This document shows, in pieces, positions 16,819 through 25,590 of a stretch of DNA of 40,263 bases. This DNA comes from Parafrankia discariae (GTDB lineage: Bacteria > Actinomycetota > Actinomycetes > Frankiales > Frankiaceae), in assembly GCF_000373365.1 (NCBI RefSeq), contig NZ_KB891115.1, forward strand, positions 15,243 through 55,505. Reading direction: 5' to 3'. Below the pieces are notes generated by a model that saw nothing but the letters and a program-made list of their open reading frames with translations, had not been told where the DNA came from and ran no database searches. The translations under genes were made by a program, and so were the position numbers. Within the stretch, counting starts at the first letter, position 1. Each line of letters starts with the position of its first letter.

Positions 16819-18417
16819 ATGTCACAGCCCGTCATCGCCGACGATCAGCGGACGCGGTCCGCGCGGGCGGAGGACGCCGGCGGCCGGCGGGGCAATCCCT
16901 GGTGGACACTGGCGAGCGTCGCCCTCGGCGTGATCATGGTCGGCCTGGACGGCACGGTCGTCTCGATCGCGAACCCGCGCATCGCCGAGGATCTCGGCGC
17001 CTCACTGACCGACCTGCAATGGATCACGAACTCCTACCTGCTCGCCCTGGCCGCCCTGCTGGTGTTCGGCGGCAAGCTCGGCGACCGGTACGGCCGCAAG
17101 CGGATCTTCCTGATCGGCGTGGTCGGGTTCGGGCTCACCTCGCTGGCCATCGGTCTGGTCGGCGACATCGTCGGGATCATCGCGCTCCGGGCGCTCCAGG
17201 GCGTGTTCGGAGCGATGCTGATGCCGAACACGCTGGCCATCCTGCGCGGCGCGTTCCCGCCCAGGGAGCTGAACCGGGCCATCGGCATCTGGAGCGGCGC
17301 GTCGTCCATCTCGATCGCCGGCGGACCGATCATCGGCGGCCTGCTCGTCGAGCACGTGAGCTGGGAGTCGGTCTTCTACATCAACGTGCCGATGGGCGCG
17401 ATCGCGCTGGCCGTGGGTCTGGCGGTGCTGCGCGAATCCCGCAGCGAGAGCACCGGGCAGCATCACGACATCCCCGGCATCATCACCCTCTCCGGCGGCC
17501 TGGTCGCCGTCGTGTTCGGCCTGATCAAGGCGTCGACCTGGGGCTGGACAGACCCGAAGACCATCGCCTGCGTCCTCGCCGGGCTGGCCGTGCTGGCACT
17601 GTTCGTGGTGATCGAGATCCGGGTGGCCGCTCCCCTGCTGCCGATGCGGCTGTTCGGCAACCGGTCGATCTCGGTGGGCAGCGCGGTTCTCGTCATCAAC
17701 TTCTTCGCGCTGTTCGGCGTGCTGTTCTTCGTCACGCTGTTCCTGCAGAACGTCCAGCACACCTCGCCGATCGAGACCGGCGTCCGCATCCTGCCGCTGA
17801 CCCTGGCAATGATGATCATGTCGCCGATCGCCGGCAGCGCCACCGAGCGGTTCGGGCCCCGCCCGCCGATGGTGATCGGCCTGCTGCTGTCCGGGACGGC
17901 GCTGCTCCTGCTGACCGGACTCGACCCCGGTTCCGGCTTCAACGCCGTGTGGCCGTCGCTGCTGATGCTCGGCATCGGGATGGGGCTGGTCATCACGGCC
18001 AGCGCGGAGGCGATCGTCGGCAACGCCCCGGTCGACGACGCCGGGGTCGCCGGCGGCCTGCAGACCACGGCGTTGCAGCTCGGCGGGGTCGTCGGAACGG
18101 CCGTCCTGGGCTCGGTGCTCAGCAGCCGGGTGGCATCGGTCATGGTCGACAAGCTGACCGGCGCCGGCGCCCCCGCCGAGGTCGCGAGCCGGCTGACCGA
18201 CTCGGAGCAGCTCATCAGCCAGGGAGTGGCGCCCCAGGTGACCGGGGCGCCGGAATCCGTCCAGGCCGCGGTGACCGCGGGCAGCCATGCGGCCTTCATG
18301 AGCGGCCTGCACGTCTCTCTCGTGGTCGCCGGCATCGCGACGCTCGTCGCGGCCGGGCTGGCCCTCCTGGTCCGGCGCGGGGACAACAGCGACGGAGCCC
18401 CGGTCGTCGTGCACTGA
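16819..18417 (+). CDS. DHA2 family (EmrB/QacA-type) MFS drug exporter
   Basis: A 532-aa major facilitator with about fourteen predicted helices. Family marks are motif A after helix 2 (GGKLGDRYGRKRIF), motif C-like GGPIIGGLLVEHVSWESVFYINVP (partly: SWESVFYINVP), and the acidic residue in helix 1 (IMVGLDGTVVSIANPRI). It should export hydrophobic or cationic compounds by proton antiport, and the adjacent divergent TetR gene suggests substrate-induced expression. The ATG at 16819 has GAAAGGA nine bases upstream; an in-frame ATG at 16795 lacks a ribosome site. A hydrophilic stretch near residues 450-480 (VASRLTDSEQLISQGVAPQ) is typical of the group. Confidence 0.9.
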   Translation: MSQPVIADDQRTRSARAEDAGGRRGNPWWTLASVALGVIMVGLDGTVVSIANPRIAEDLGASLTDLQWITNSYLLALAALLVFGGKLGDRYGRKRIFLIGVVGFGLTSLAIGLVGDIVGIIALRALQGVFGAMLMPNTLAILRGAFPPRELNRAIGIWSGASSISIAGGPIIGGLLVEHVSWESVFYINVPMGAIALAVGLAVLRESRSESTGQHHDIPGIITLSGGLVAVVFGLIKASTWGWTDPKTIACVLAGLAVLALFVVIEIRVAAPLLPMRLFGNRSISVGSAVLVINFFALFGVLFFVTLFLQNVQHTSPIETGVRILPLTLAMMIMSPIAGSATERFGPRPPMVIGLLLSGTALLLLTGLDPGSGFNAVWPSLLMLGIGMGLVITASAEAIVGNAPVDDAGVAGGLQTTALQLGGVVGTAVLGSVLSSRVASVMVDKLTGAGAPAEVASRLTDSEQLISQGVAPQVTGAPESVQAAVTAGSHAAFMSGLHVSLVVAGIATLVAAGLALLVRRGDNSDGAPVVVH

Positions 18418-18471
18418 TCGTCGCGCCGAAATGGGCCAGCGGTGGCGGGCTGGCCGCGGGATGATGAAGGC

Positions 18472-18678
18472 ATGCGTTCCGATGGTTCCGGTAACGGCTC
18501 ACGATGGTCGGTCGGTTTTCAGGATTCCGTCCTGTCCCTGTGGTCGCAGGGCCCCGTACTCTCCATCGGTTCGATCGGCTCGGTGCTGTCGATCGGCTCG
18601 GTCGGCTCGGCCGCGTCCGTTCTCGGCGTGGGTTCCTTCGCCGGCATCGGGTCCGTTCTGAGCGGCGCTTCCCACTGA
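18472..18678 (+). CDS. Small Gly/Ser-repeat protein (IGSxGS type)
   Basis: A 68-aa ORF whose second half is built from six-residue repeats (VLSIGS, IGSVLS, IGSVGS, AASVLG, VGSFAG, IGSVLS). The regular placing of Gly, Ser and aliphatic residues would suit a short beta-solenoid or a membrane-inserting amphipathic stack. GAAGG lies just before the ATG and the frame has actinobacterial codon use with G/C at third positions. I recall similar short repeat ORFs in actinomycetes annotated as hypothetical, but cannot name a function. It lies 54 bp after the exporter and converges on the toxin gene. Confidence 0.6.
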   Translation: MRSDGSGNGSRWSVGFQDSVLSLWSQGPVLSIGSIGSVLSIGSVGSAASVLGVGSFAGIGSVLSGASH

Positions 18679-18764
18679 TCGCCGCTGTCCTGGCGGGCCC
18701 GCCGGGTCTCGATGTCCGCTCCCTGACGCCAGGAGGGCCCCGCCGCGGCCGCGGCCGGAGACGG

Positions 18765-18792
18765 CCGTCCCGCCGGGCCGGCGGCGGGACGG
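18765..18792. terminator. Bidirectional terminator hairpin
   Basis: Perfect 10-bp arms CCGTCCCGCC/GGCGGGACGG with an 8-base loop. It abuts the stop codon of the MazF-like gene and follows the repeat-protein gene, which converges on it. Confidence 0.65.
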
Positions 18793-19104
18793 TCACTTCT
18801 CGGGCGTGGCGAGAATCTTGAACAGCATGTTGTCCGCGTCGGTGAGCGTCTGCAGGTCGACTCGGCGCAGGCACTCCCCCAGGCCGGCCTTGGCCACGAA
18901 CGTGACCAGACCCATCACAGCCCACTGCCCCTCGCCGAGATCGACGCAGAATCCCTCGGCGGTGGCGTGCTCCACGACCATGGCGACCAGCACGGTGGGC
19001 TCACCCACGATCTCGTTGTAGATCGTGGAGCTGATGACCAGCACCGCCTGTGGTGCCGAGCCGGTGGCCACGGTCCAGATCTCACCGCGGCGCGGCGATC
19101 TCAC
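18793..19104 (-). CDS. PemK/MazF-like toxin of a type II toxin-antitoxin pair
   Basis: A 103-aa protein beginning with the MazF-type strand RRGEIWTVATG, then AVLVISSTIYNEIV and VLVAMVVEH, as in MazF/PemK endoribonucleases, followed by a strand-rich core and a C-terminal helix. Members cleave mRNA at short sequences. The usual conserved proline-rich loop after the first strand is shortened here, so activity is uncertain. GTG at 19104 overlaps the antitoxin stop (GTGA), a typical coupled arrangement. The frame remains open upstream to 19230, but that part overlaps the antitoxin and is shadow. Confidence 0.72.
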   Translation of the reverse strand: MRSPRRGEIWTVATGSAPQAVLVISSTIYNEIVGEPTVLVAMVVEHATAEGFCVDLGEGQWAVMGLVTFVAKAGLGECLRRVDLQTLTDADNMLFKILATPEK

Positions 19105-19367
19105 TCGGCGGTACCCGCGAGGTTGGGGAGCCCCGCCGCCCCGAGAGACCGCTGATTGGCCGCGCCGAAGGAGAGAGCCGCGCGGGTCACCGCCGGGTTG
19201 GCCTGCATCCAGGCCCCGTGCGCGGCGCAACGTCGGCGCATGTCCTCCGCGTCGAGCAGGCCCTCCACCCAGGCGTTCATCGACGTGTGCTCAGCCTCGG
19301 CGTACCGCTTGACCGCCTCGTAGGCCTCGTCCGAGAGCCGGAGTGTGATCGTGCGCGTCATTCCCAT
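19101..19367 (-). CDS. Ribbon-helix-helix antitoxin
   Basis: An 88-aa protein. The first 45 residues are a ribbon-helix-helix DNA-binding fold (TRTITLRLSDEAYEAVKRYA, then HTSMNAWVEGLL). The remaining tail (WMQANPAVTRAALSFGA onward) would be the part that wraps the toxin. Order antitoxin-toxin with a 4-bp overlap supports pairing with the MazF-like gene, and such antitoxins normally autorepress. ATG at 19367 or 19361 (MTRT) are both possible. No clear operator repeat was seen upstream. Confidence 0.75.
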   Translation of the reverse strand: MGMTRTITLRLSDEAYEAVKRYAEAEHTSMNAWVEGLLDAEDMRRRCAAHGAWMQANPAVTRAALSFGAANQRSLGAAGLPNLAGTAE

Positions 19368-19442
19368 TCACCCGAAGATCACCAAGAGAGAGATCCGGTC
19401 GCCGCTGGCGGTGTCAAGGACGACAGGCTGCACAGCGCCGGC

Positions 19443-19637
19443 TCAGGCGACGTCGCGTCGACGCTCGGCGTAGGTGAGGACGAGGAACTCGTCGAGCTCC
19501 TCGTCGGAGTCGAAGGTGTCGGCGGCAAGGTCGTCGAGGGACCGGATGGGCTGGGTACCCTTGGCCGCCAAGAGCTCCTCGACGGTGTTCTGGGGGCGTG
19601 GCGGGTACAGGGGACGGGCGGCTTCCGGAGCGTTCAC
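19443..19637 (-). CDS. Small acidic antitoxin-like protein (orphan)
   Basis: A 64-aa protein, TVEELLAAKGTQPIRSLDDL followed by DTFDSDEELDEFLVLTYAERR. This pattern resembles the short acidic partners encoded ahead of PIN-domain toxins in actinobacteria, but no PIN gene follows; the next 75 bp are non-coding and then the antitoxin gene begins. The GTG at 19637 is chosen because GAGGAGG lies eight bases upstream; the frame continues upstream to 19754 with unconvincing sequence. It may be the remnant of a lost toxin-antitoxin pair, or a third member of the adjacent module. Confidence 0.6.
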   Translation of the reverse strand: MNAPEAARPLYPPRPQNTVEELLAAKGTQPIRSLDDLAADTFDSDEELDEFLVLTYAERRRDVA

Positions 19638-19802
19638 GACGAGGGCCTCCTCGTTGGTATCTCCGACTGGCGGCGGACTGGGCTCGTGATACGGCGGCGC
19701 GCTGATCCCCACCCGTGACCGTCTGTTGTCGGGCGAGACGGCCACCTCCCCCACACCGCAGATGCGTCAGCGCCACTGGCGTGCGGCAGGGAGCGCCCAG
19801 AT

Positions 19803-21005
19803 CTATGAATCTGACGCCAGAGCCTCAAGGGACCGCAGCTGCGCGGCGGTGCCGGAGGCGGCGGCGTAGTCGAGCAGTTCGTCGAAGGTGGGGACCAGCA
19901 CCTCCAGCAGGTTCGCCACGGAGGCGACCGAGTCGTCGAACTCCCCCCGGCTGATTCCGTACCGGCGGGAGATCGACAGGGCCCGTTGACGCACCGCCGC
20001 CGCCCGAGCCCGTTCGTCGTCGCACCACAGCTGCAGAAAACGGGTGTTCCTCACCTGGAAGGACCCGAGCCGATGCAGGGGCTGGCGGGGTGCCGGGCCG
20101 AACGCGTGGGCCGGGAGGGTCGCCCGCCAGATCCCGTTCGGCAGGTCGGTCAGCCGCGCCTGGCCCAGGCCCTGCGCGCGCAGCCATTCCACCCAGGTCT
20201 GGCGCGCGTCGGCGCCGCGCTCGTTCGCAAGAGCGTGCACCACCTGCGGCGCGTACCCACACAGCTCCTCGAGGAACCGGTCGCGATCCTGCGCGGCCTG
20301 GGTGAAGGCCAGCACCCTGGCCCCTTCGGCCAGCACGAGATGGGCCGGCAGCCAGGCGGCGACGGCGTTCACCGGATGCAGGTTCCGCAGCCTGCCGGGC
20401 ACGTTGAACCGTTGCCGGTCCGGCCGTGATCCCAGCGCCCGCACCGCGTCGAACTCGAACGGCCGAAGGGACGTCAACGGTCGGAACCAGTCACGTCCGT
20501 CTCCCGTGGTCCGTTCCCCGTCCAGCACGACGCGCACCGCGCCGTCGTAGTGCGCCCGGGGGAAGGGACTGTGGGTGAAGGCGTCGAACATCAGAAGCTG
20601 GCGGCTTTCCTTCAGGACGTAGCGCACGCCGTCCCGGACGGAGGCAGCCCCCAGATCCGTCGGTCGCAGCACCTCCCGGTCCGGGCCGTCCCGATGCAGG
20701 TGGCCGATGTGGACGAGATGCTCGATCCCGCGGGCCACGAGCGATCCGGACAGTCCGAAAAAGCGGGCGAGCTCGGCCTCCGTGCTCAGCCGGCCCTCGA
20801 CGATCCCCCGCAGCAGGTAGTGGTCGACGACGTCGAAGGGCTGGCTGTCCTCGAACGTCGCCTGGGCCTCCACCTGCCACAGCGGCCAGCGCACCGAGAA
20901 GATCCGCAGCGGGCGGATCCCCGGCATCGCCATGACCAGCTCAAGGGCCCGATAGTCGGGAAACACCAGCCAGTCGCCGGCCCCGCCGGCCGCGGGGCGG
21001 GTCAC
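19803..21005 (-). CDS. Unrecognised 400-aa protein of the helicase-nuclease operon
   Basis: I do not recognise this family. Residues about 60-110 (VVDHYLLRGIVEGRLSTEAE, LARFFGLSGSLVARGIEHLV) look like a winged helix, so DNA binding is possible. The remainder is mixed, with FEFDAVRALGSRPDRQRF and a Trp-rich segment ARQTWVEWLRAQGLGQ; no catalytic motif or membrane helix is evident. The GTG start at 21005 overlaps the helicase stop (GTGA), and it is the third gene of a coupled minus-strand operon with the kinase/nuclease and helicase genes. A sensor or DNA-loading role for the module is inference from context. Confidence 0.75.
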   Translation of the reverse strand: MTRPAAGGAGDWLVFPDYRALELVMAMPGIRPLRIFSVRWPLWQVEAQATFEDSQPFDVVDHYLLRGIVEGRLSTEAELARFFGLSGSLVARGIEHLVHIGHLHRDGPDREVLRPTDLGAASVRDGVRYVLKESRQLLMFDAFTHSPFPRAHYDGAVRVVLDGERTTGDGRDWFRPLTSLRPFEFDAVRALGSRPDRQRFNVPGRLRNLHPVNAVAAWLPAHLVLAEGARVLAFTQAAQDRDRFLEELCGYAPQVVHALANERGADARQTWVEWLRAQGLGQARLTDLPNGIWRATLPAHAFGPAPRQPLHRLGSFQVRNTRFLQLWCDDERARAAAVRQRALSISRRYGISRGEFDDSVASVANLLEVLVPTFDELLDYAAASGTAAQLRSLEALASDS

Positions 21006-24000
21006 CGTGTGCTCCCGGCGGCACCGTGCAGCCACGTCTCGATCTCCCGGGAGCCGCGCAGGTCACCCACGGTCGACAGCGTGGCCCGCAGCTCCCCGAC
21101 GAGGTCACGGAAGCCGTCGTCCCGCGATCGCCCGAGCGTGTCCAGATCGCCGACGAGGACGAGCTGCTGGCGCGTACGGGTCATCGCGACGTTGAGGCGG
21201 CGCAGCTCGCTGAGGAATCCGACCGTCCCGTCGCGGTTGCTGCGGGTGAATCCGTAGACGATCAGATCACGCTCGTTGCCCTGGAACGCGTCCACGGTGC
21301 CGACATTGTCCTCGACCGCACCGGGGCCGCCCAGCCGCCGGATGAGGGTCCGCCGCAGGAGCTGGACCTGCTCCCGGTAGGGGACGATCACCGCCCAGTC
21401 CCGGTGATGGCCGGCGTAGCGGGCGAGCAGAGCCGCGATCAGATCCGCCTCCAGCCGGTTGCTGATGCCCCCGTTCGCGCCGGCGCGTGTCTCGGACCGC
21501 TGCGGGGGCGGCCGGTCGGAGGTGTCGATGAACGCCAGTGGGCTCGTGAACAGCGGGTCGGGTCCAGTGCCGGGATGGTCCGTGGCGAGCACGCCGCCGT
21601 AGAAGGCCCGCGAGATGAACGTCGCGACCGTCGCCGGCATGCGGCGCTGGGTCGTCAGCGTCACGCCGTGCTCCGCCCCGATCCGCTCGAAGAGCCGCTC
21701 GAACTCGCTGCGCCCGACGATGTCCTGGGTCTCCGCGACCGCCGCGGCGGACAGGTCCGTCCCCGGCACGAGCCCCTGCGCCCACTGGGCGACATCGTTG
21801 TCCAGGTAGGGCGGCAGCTGCTTGTGATCTCCGACGAGCACCGCCCGCCGGGCCCGGACGAGAGGGACCAACAGGTCGGGCAGGGCGATCTGCCCCGCCT
21901 CGTCGACGATGGCGAAGTCGAAATCCAGCCCGCTGAGCAGCTTCTTCGTCGAGACTCCGATGCAGGTCGCGGCGATGACGTCGGCGTAGCCGACCAGTTC
22001 GTGCTTGAGCTCCTCGTCCGCGGTGGGAATCCGGTCACGCCAGTCGTCCAGCAGGATCGCGCGGGTGCGGGCGAGCTCGACCGCGTCGAGCAGGATCCGC
22101 TCGCGCTGTTCCCACCCGGCGACGCCGTCGGCCTCGCCCCCGGCGGCGCTGCCGGTCGCGCCGTCGGGCAGGACCGGGCCGCAGCCGGCCAACTCCAGTT
22201 GGGCGCGCAGCGGCTCCGCGGTCCGCATGGCCTGGGTGAGCGCCCGTTCACGGCGTCCCCACGCGTACTCCCGCTCAGCCAACAGCCGGCCGCCGGTGCT
22301 GTCCCGGGTGACGAGCACCATGACCCGCTCCAGCATGCCGTCGTGCTCCGCCCGGGCCGCCGCGAGCTCGCGCTCCGCGGCGTCGACCCGGACGTCGGCA
22401 GCGGCCAACGCGCGCCGGCGCCGGTCGACACCGCGACGGTGAAACGCCGCCCACCAGCCAGCGACCCGCCGACCGGCAGACTTCTCATACCGGCGCCGGG
22501 CGCGGCCCTGCCGGTCCCGCTGCCGTGCCGCCGCCGCCTCGAACCGGTCAGCCTGGGCCTGAGCCTGGGCGATCTCCGGTTCGAGCGGGGCCCGCAGCCG
22601 CCGGGTGACCTCGTCCAGCTCGGCGTCACGGCTGTGGACGTCCCCGTCGGCCTGCCGTGCCTCGACGAGGTGCGCGCGCAGCAGCGCCAGCGGGCCCCGG
22701 CGTCGTCTTCGGAGGCTCTGGTGCCGGCGCTGGTGAACGGCGCCAGCGCCGACCCGATCGGTTCGGTGTACCGCAGGATGTCGTCTTTCAGTGCCTCGAC
22801 CTGGACCTCGGCGGTGAGTTCGCGAGCCGGGCCGGTGAGCGCCTCCGGGTTGCCGACCCGCACGCAGCGCAGCTGGCCGGCCAGGCCCCTGAGGACGTTG
22901 TCGACGGCCCGGTTGCTCTGCGAGGTGACCAGGACACGGCGCGGACCACCCGTGCCGCCTCGGGCGGCCGCGGCCTCGGCGATGGCCATCTCGGTGATGG
23001 TCCAGGTCTTCCCGGTGCCCGGCGGGCCCAGCACCAGCAGCAGGTCCGGTTCGCCCCGCGCGCGCTGGTACGCGTCGAGCTGGCCGCCGTCCAGTGGGCG
23101 GCTCGGCAGCGCCGACCGGTCCGGCGGGGGCGACCGCAGGACGCGGTGCTCCGCCAGCGTCGCCAGCAGGCGGGGATTGGCGGCCTCGCCGTCCCGCAGG
23201 ACGGCCACCGCCCCCAGCTGCGCCCGGTAGACGACGTCGCTCGGGAGCACCTTGAGTGTCCCCTGGGCCGGGATGCGGGCGAAGTCCGGGACGCCGTCGA
23301 ACCGGACCGTCACGTCGAGGTTCTCGGCGCGAAGGATCACCCCGCGCAGGTCCCGGTCGTCGTTGATCTGGATCTGCGTACCCTCGGCGAGCTGGCACCT
23401 GTCGACCAGCCGGAACTCGTAGACACCGCGGGCGGAGTACCGCTGTTCCCGGGTCGCCCGCCGGGCCCGGTAGAGAATCCGGGTGGCGGCGAGCCGCTCC
23501 CGTTCGAGGTCCCTGGTCCGCAGGATGATCCGCTCGACCGTGTCGAGGTAGTCCTGGTGCCGGTCGGGCATCCGGCCGGCCGGCTGCGCCGACGCACGTA
23601 GCGCCGCCCAGGCCTCGGTCAGCGCACCGAGGTGGTTTCTGCCGCCCGCCGGCATGTTTCTGACCTGTGGAAAGAGGGTCCACCGGGGACAGCGGACGCG
23701 CAGGAAACCCTGGGCGAGGCTTCGGTGGTCCTGGAAGCTCCACCGGCCCACGTGCACCAGGATGTAGCCGTCGTCGCGGCCGGAGGGGCGCAGCAGCGCG
23801 ATGTGGGTGTCGGTGTACACCCGCAGCGTCACCGAGCCCTGCTTCCCGTTACCCGGCCCGCTGCTCGTCTCCAGCCGGGCCGGGACACCCGAACCGGCCA
23901 TCCGACCGAGCTGGTGAACGAAGCCTTCCGGGTCGAGGTCGTCGTCGCCCCGGACGCGGGCGCTGGCCATCTTCTCCACCATCCGCGCGCTCGGCGCCAC

Positions 24001-24039
24001 CGCGATCCCGCTCGGCAGCGTGACGTCGGCGATCGCCAT
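21002..24039 (-). pseudogene. Upf1/DNA2-family superfamily 1 helicase, interrupted by one frameshift
   Basis: Two overlapping frames together give a single protein of about 1012 aa with DNA2/NAM7/Upf1 (COG1112-like) architecture: an N-terminal region of 330 residues, Walker A GPPGTGKT at 338-345, a long Arg/Ala-rich coiled-coil insertion (about 450-600), Walker B-type VDEAGQ near 713, VLVGDHKQLPP, TLTTQRRMP, VGTVDAFQGNERD and LNVAMTRTRQQLVLVGD. The frame changes near 22690-22720, most simply by loss of one base in the GGGCCCC run at 22692-22698; restoring it makes the length a multiple of three. A real inactivation, a sequencing error, or recoding are all possible. ATG at 24039 overlaps the upstream stop by one base (TGATG). 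Both halves look intact. Confidence 0.82.
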
Positions 24040-25499
24040 CAACGCCCGGCCCGCGAGAGGTGGTCGGTACCGGCCCGCAGCGCCGGGAGGAGCAGGCCCG
24101 GCCGGGACGGCCGCCGGTCCGGATCGGGATCGAGGGCGGTGCGCAGCGCGTCGTCCAGCTCAGCGGGGAGGTCGAGCCCGAACGCTCGCAGCGGCGCCGC
24201 ACCCCCGAGGGCCGGCGGCCGTCCGGTCAGGCAGTGGTAGGTCATGGCGGCGAGCCGGTGGATGTCGGTGCGGAACCCGACCTCGGGGCGGTGGAACCCG
24301 AGACGCTCCTGCTCCGGCGCGCGGTACTCGGCGGGCCCTTCACCGGGCTGGCGAGGAACGGCGGCCAGGCCGACGTCCCGCAGCACGGGCGCGCGCCCCG
24401 GGCCGGGGAGCACCACCCCGTCCGGTGTGAGGGCCCGGTGGCTGTGCCCGGTCTCGTGCAGCCTGGTCAGGACGTCGGCGACTCCCGTGGCAACGGCGAG
24501 GAGGGCGGCGGCGGTCACGCGGTCCAGCGGGCGGGCCCGGGCCGGATGCACCGGGCCGAACACCTCCCGCCACGTCCGGCCTGCCGGCCGGGCCGAGACG
24601 ACGGCGGCCTCGGTCGGGCCGACCCGGCCCTCGACCAGCCGGGGCAGGCCGTCGCGGCCGCCGATCCGGCCGAGGAGACGCCGCTGGGTGTCGATCGCCG
24701 CCGCGTGTGCCTCCGCCGCCGGATCGGGCCGTCGGATAAGTACCTGACGAAACCGGGCCGGGCCGGACGGCGCCGACATGACCATGGCCGCGCCCGTGCG
24801 CAGCACCCAGGCGTCACCGCCCCGCCACTCCTGCGGATCGCCGTGCAGCAGGCACCGGCAGCCGGCGATCCGGACTGTCTCGCCGGCACGGGGGCGGCGG
24901 TCGATCGAGTGCGCAGGCGCCGTCGCGCCCGCTCCGGTATCCAGGGACGGCACGGTGATCCCAGCATTCGGGCCGGGGGACGGCGATCGCGGCCCGCCGG
25001 GCGGCGGGTAGTACGCCGTGAGCACCGAGGCCGCCGGCGGCCTCGCGAGCAGGCTCCGAAGTCTGGTCTCGTCCCAGATGTCAATCTCTGTGGATGTCTC
25101 GGTCTGCCGGGCCCGTCGCCAGCCATCCCACCAGAGTGTGGTGGGATGATCCATGGAGCTGGGAACGCACAGTATCCACTCGTCGATCCGATAGCCGTGC
25201 GTGCGGGCATTCTTCTGCGCGGAAGCAAAAGACTCTCTGATCTGCCCGCGGTGAGCGTGCGCGACCTGCGGCATGAAGTACTTCGACTGCCAGACGACGA
25301 TCCGGTCGTCAAGCCGGCCGTGAAAGACATCGATGCCGCCGTCGCCGGGATTGGCGCTCACCTGCCGGGCGCCGGGATGGAAGGCATCCACCAGCTGGGC
25401 GATCATCTGCTCGAAGTCCGCCCGGGCACCCGCGGCGCTGCCGGTGTTCACCTCGTGCGAACGGAAGTTGACCATCGGGTTCTCGCGCGATCCTGACAC
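24039..25499 (-). CDS. PD-(D/E)XK nuclease domain fused to a degenerate protein kinase domain
   Basis: A 486-aa protein. The first 160 residues look like an Mrr-type restriction nuclease: helix with FEQMIAQLVDAF, then D53-GG-I-D57 (GDGGIDVF) and the D-(x)n-Q-x-K pair Q71-S-K73 (VVWQSKYF). Residues about 200-480 resemble a Ser/Thr kinase: HSHRALTPDGVVL at 352-364 replaces HRDLKPxN, LRDVGLAA replaces DFG, EYRAPEQ keeps APE, and TDIHRLAAMTYHCLTGRPP matches subdomain IX. The catalytic Asp is absent, so it is probably a pseudokinase. GTG at 25499 has GAGGAGG upstream; the stop overlaps the helicase ATG. First gene of the three-gene operon; an anti-phage role is inferred. Confidence 0.8.
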   Translation of the reverse strand: MSGSRENPMVNFRSHEVNTGSAAGARADFEQMIAQLVDAFHPGARQVSANPGDGGIDVFHGRLDDRIVVWQSKYFMPQVAHAHRGQIRESFASAQKNARTHGYRIDEWILCVPSSMDHPTTLWWDGWRRARQTETSTEIDIWDETRLRSLLARPPAASVLTAYYPPPGGPRSPSPGPNAGITVPSLDTGAGATAPAHSIDRRPRAGETVRIAGCRCLLHGDPQEWRGGDAWVLRTGAAMVMSAPSGPARFRQVLIRRPDPAAEAHAAAIDTQRRLLGRIGGRDGLPRLVEGRVGPTEAAVVSARPAGRTWREVFGPVHPARARPLDRVTAAALLAVATGVADVLTRLHETGHSHRALTPDGVVLPGPGRAPVLRDVGLAAVPRQPGEGPAEYRAPEQERLGFHRPEVGFRTDIHRLAAMTYHCLTGRPPALGGAAPLRAFGLDLPAELDDALRTALDPDPDRRPSRPGLLLPALRAGTDHLSRAGR

Positions 25500-25590
25500 G
25501 GCGAACCGTTCCTCCTCGGGCCAGGGAGTCGGATACCGCAGGAAATCGTAAACCTAACCGAACGACGGCGCTGTCAGCCGTGGCCGGAGT

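Noticed and set aside
17002-18414. Long minus-strand frame antisense to the MFS exporter
   Set aside because: It is a His/Asp/Gln-rich shadow typical of the antisense of GC-rich membrane-protein genes.
22692-22698. Programmed -1 frameshifting in the helicase
   Set aside because: The site does not match an X-XXY-YYZ slippery heptamer in the incoming frame, and no downstream hairpin was evident; a lost base is simpler.
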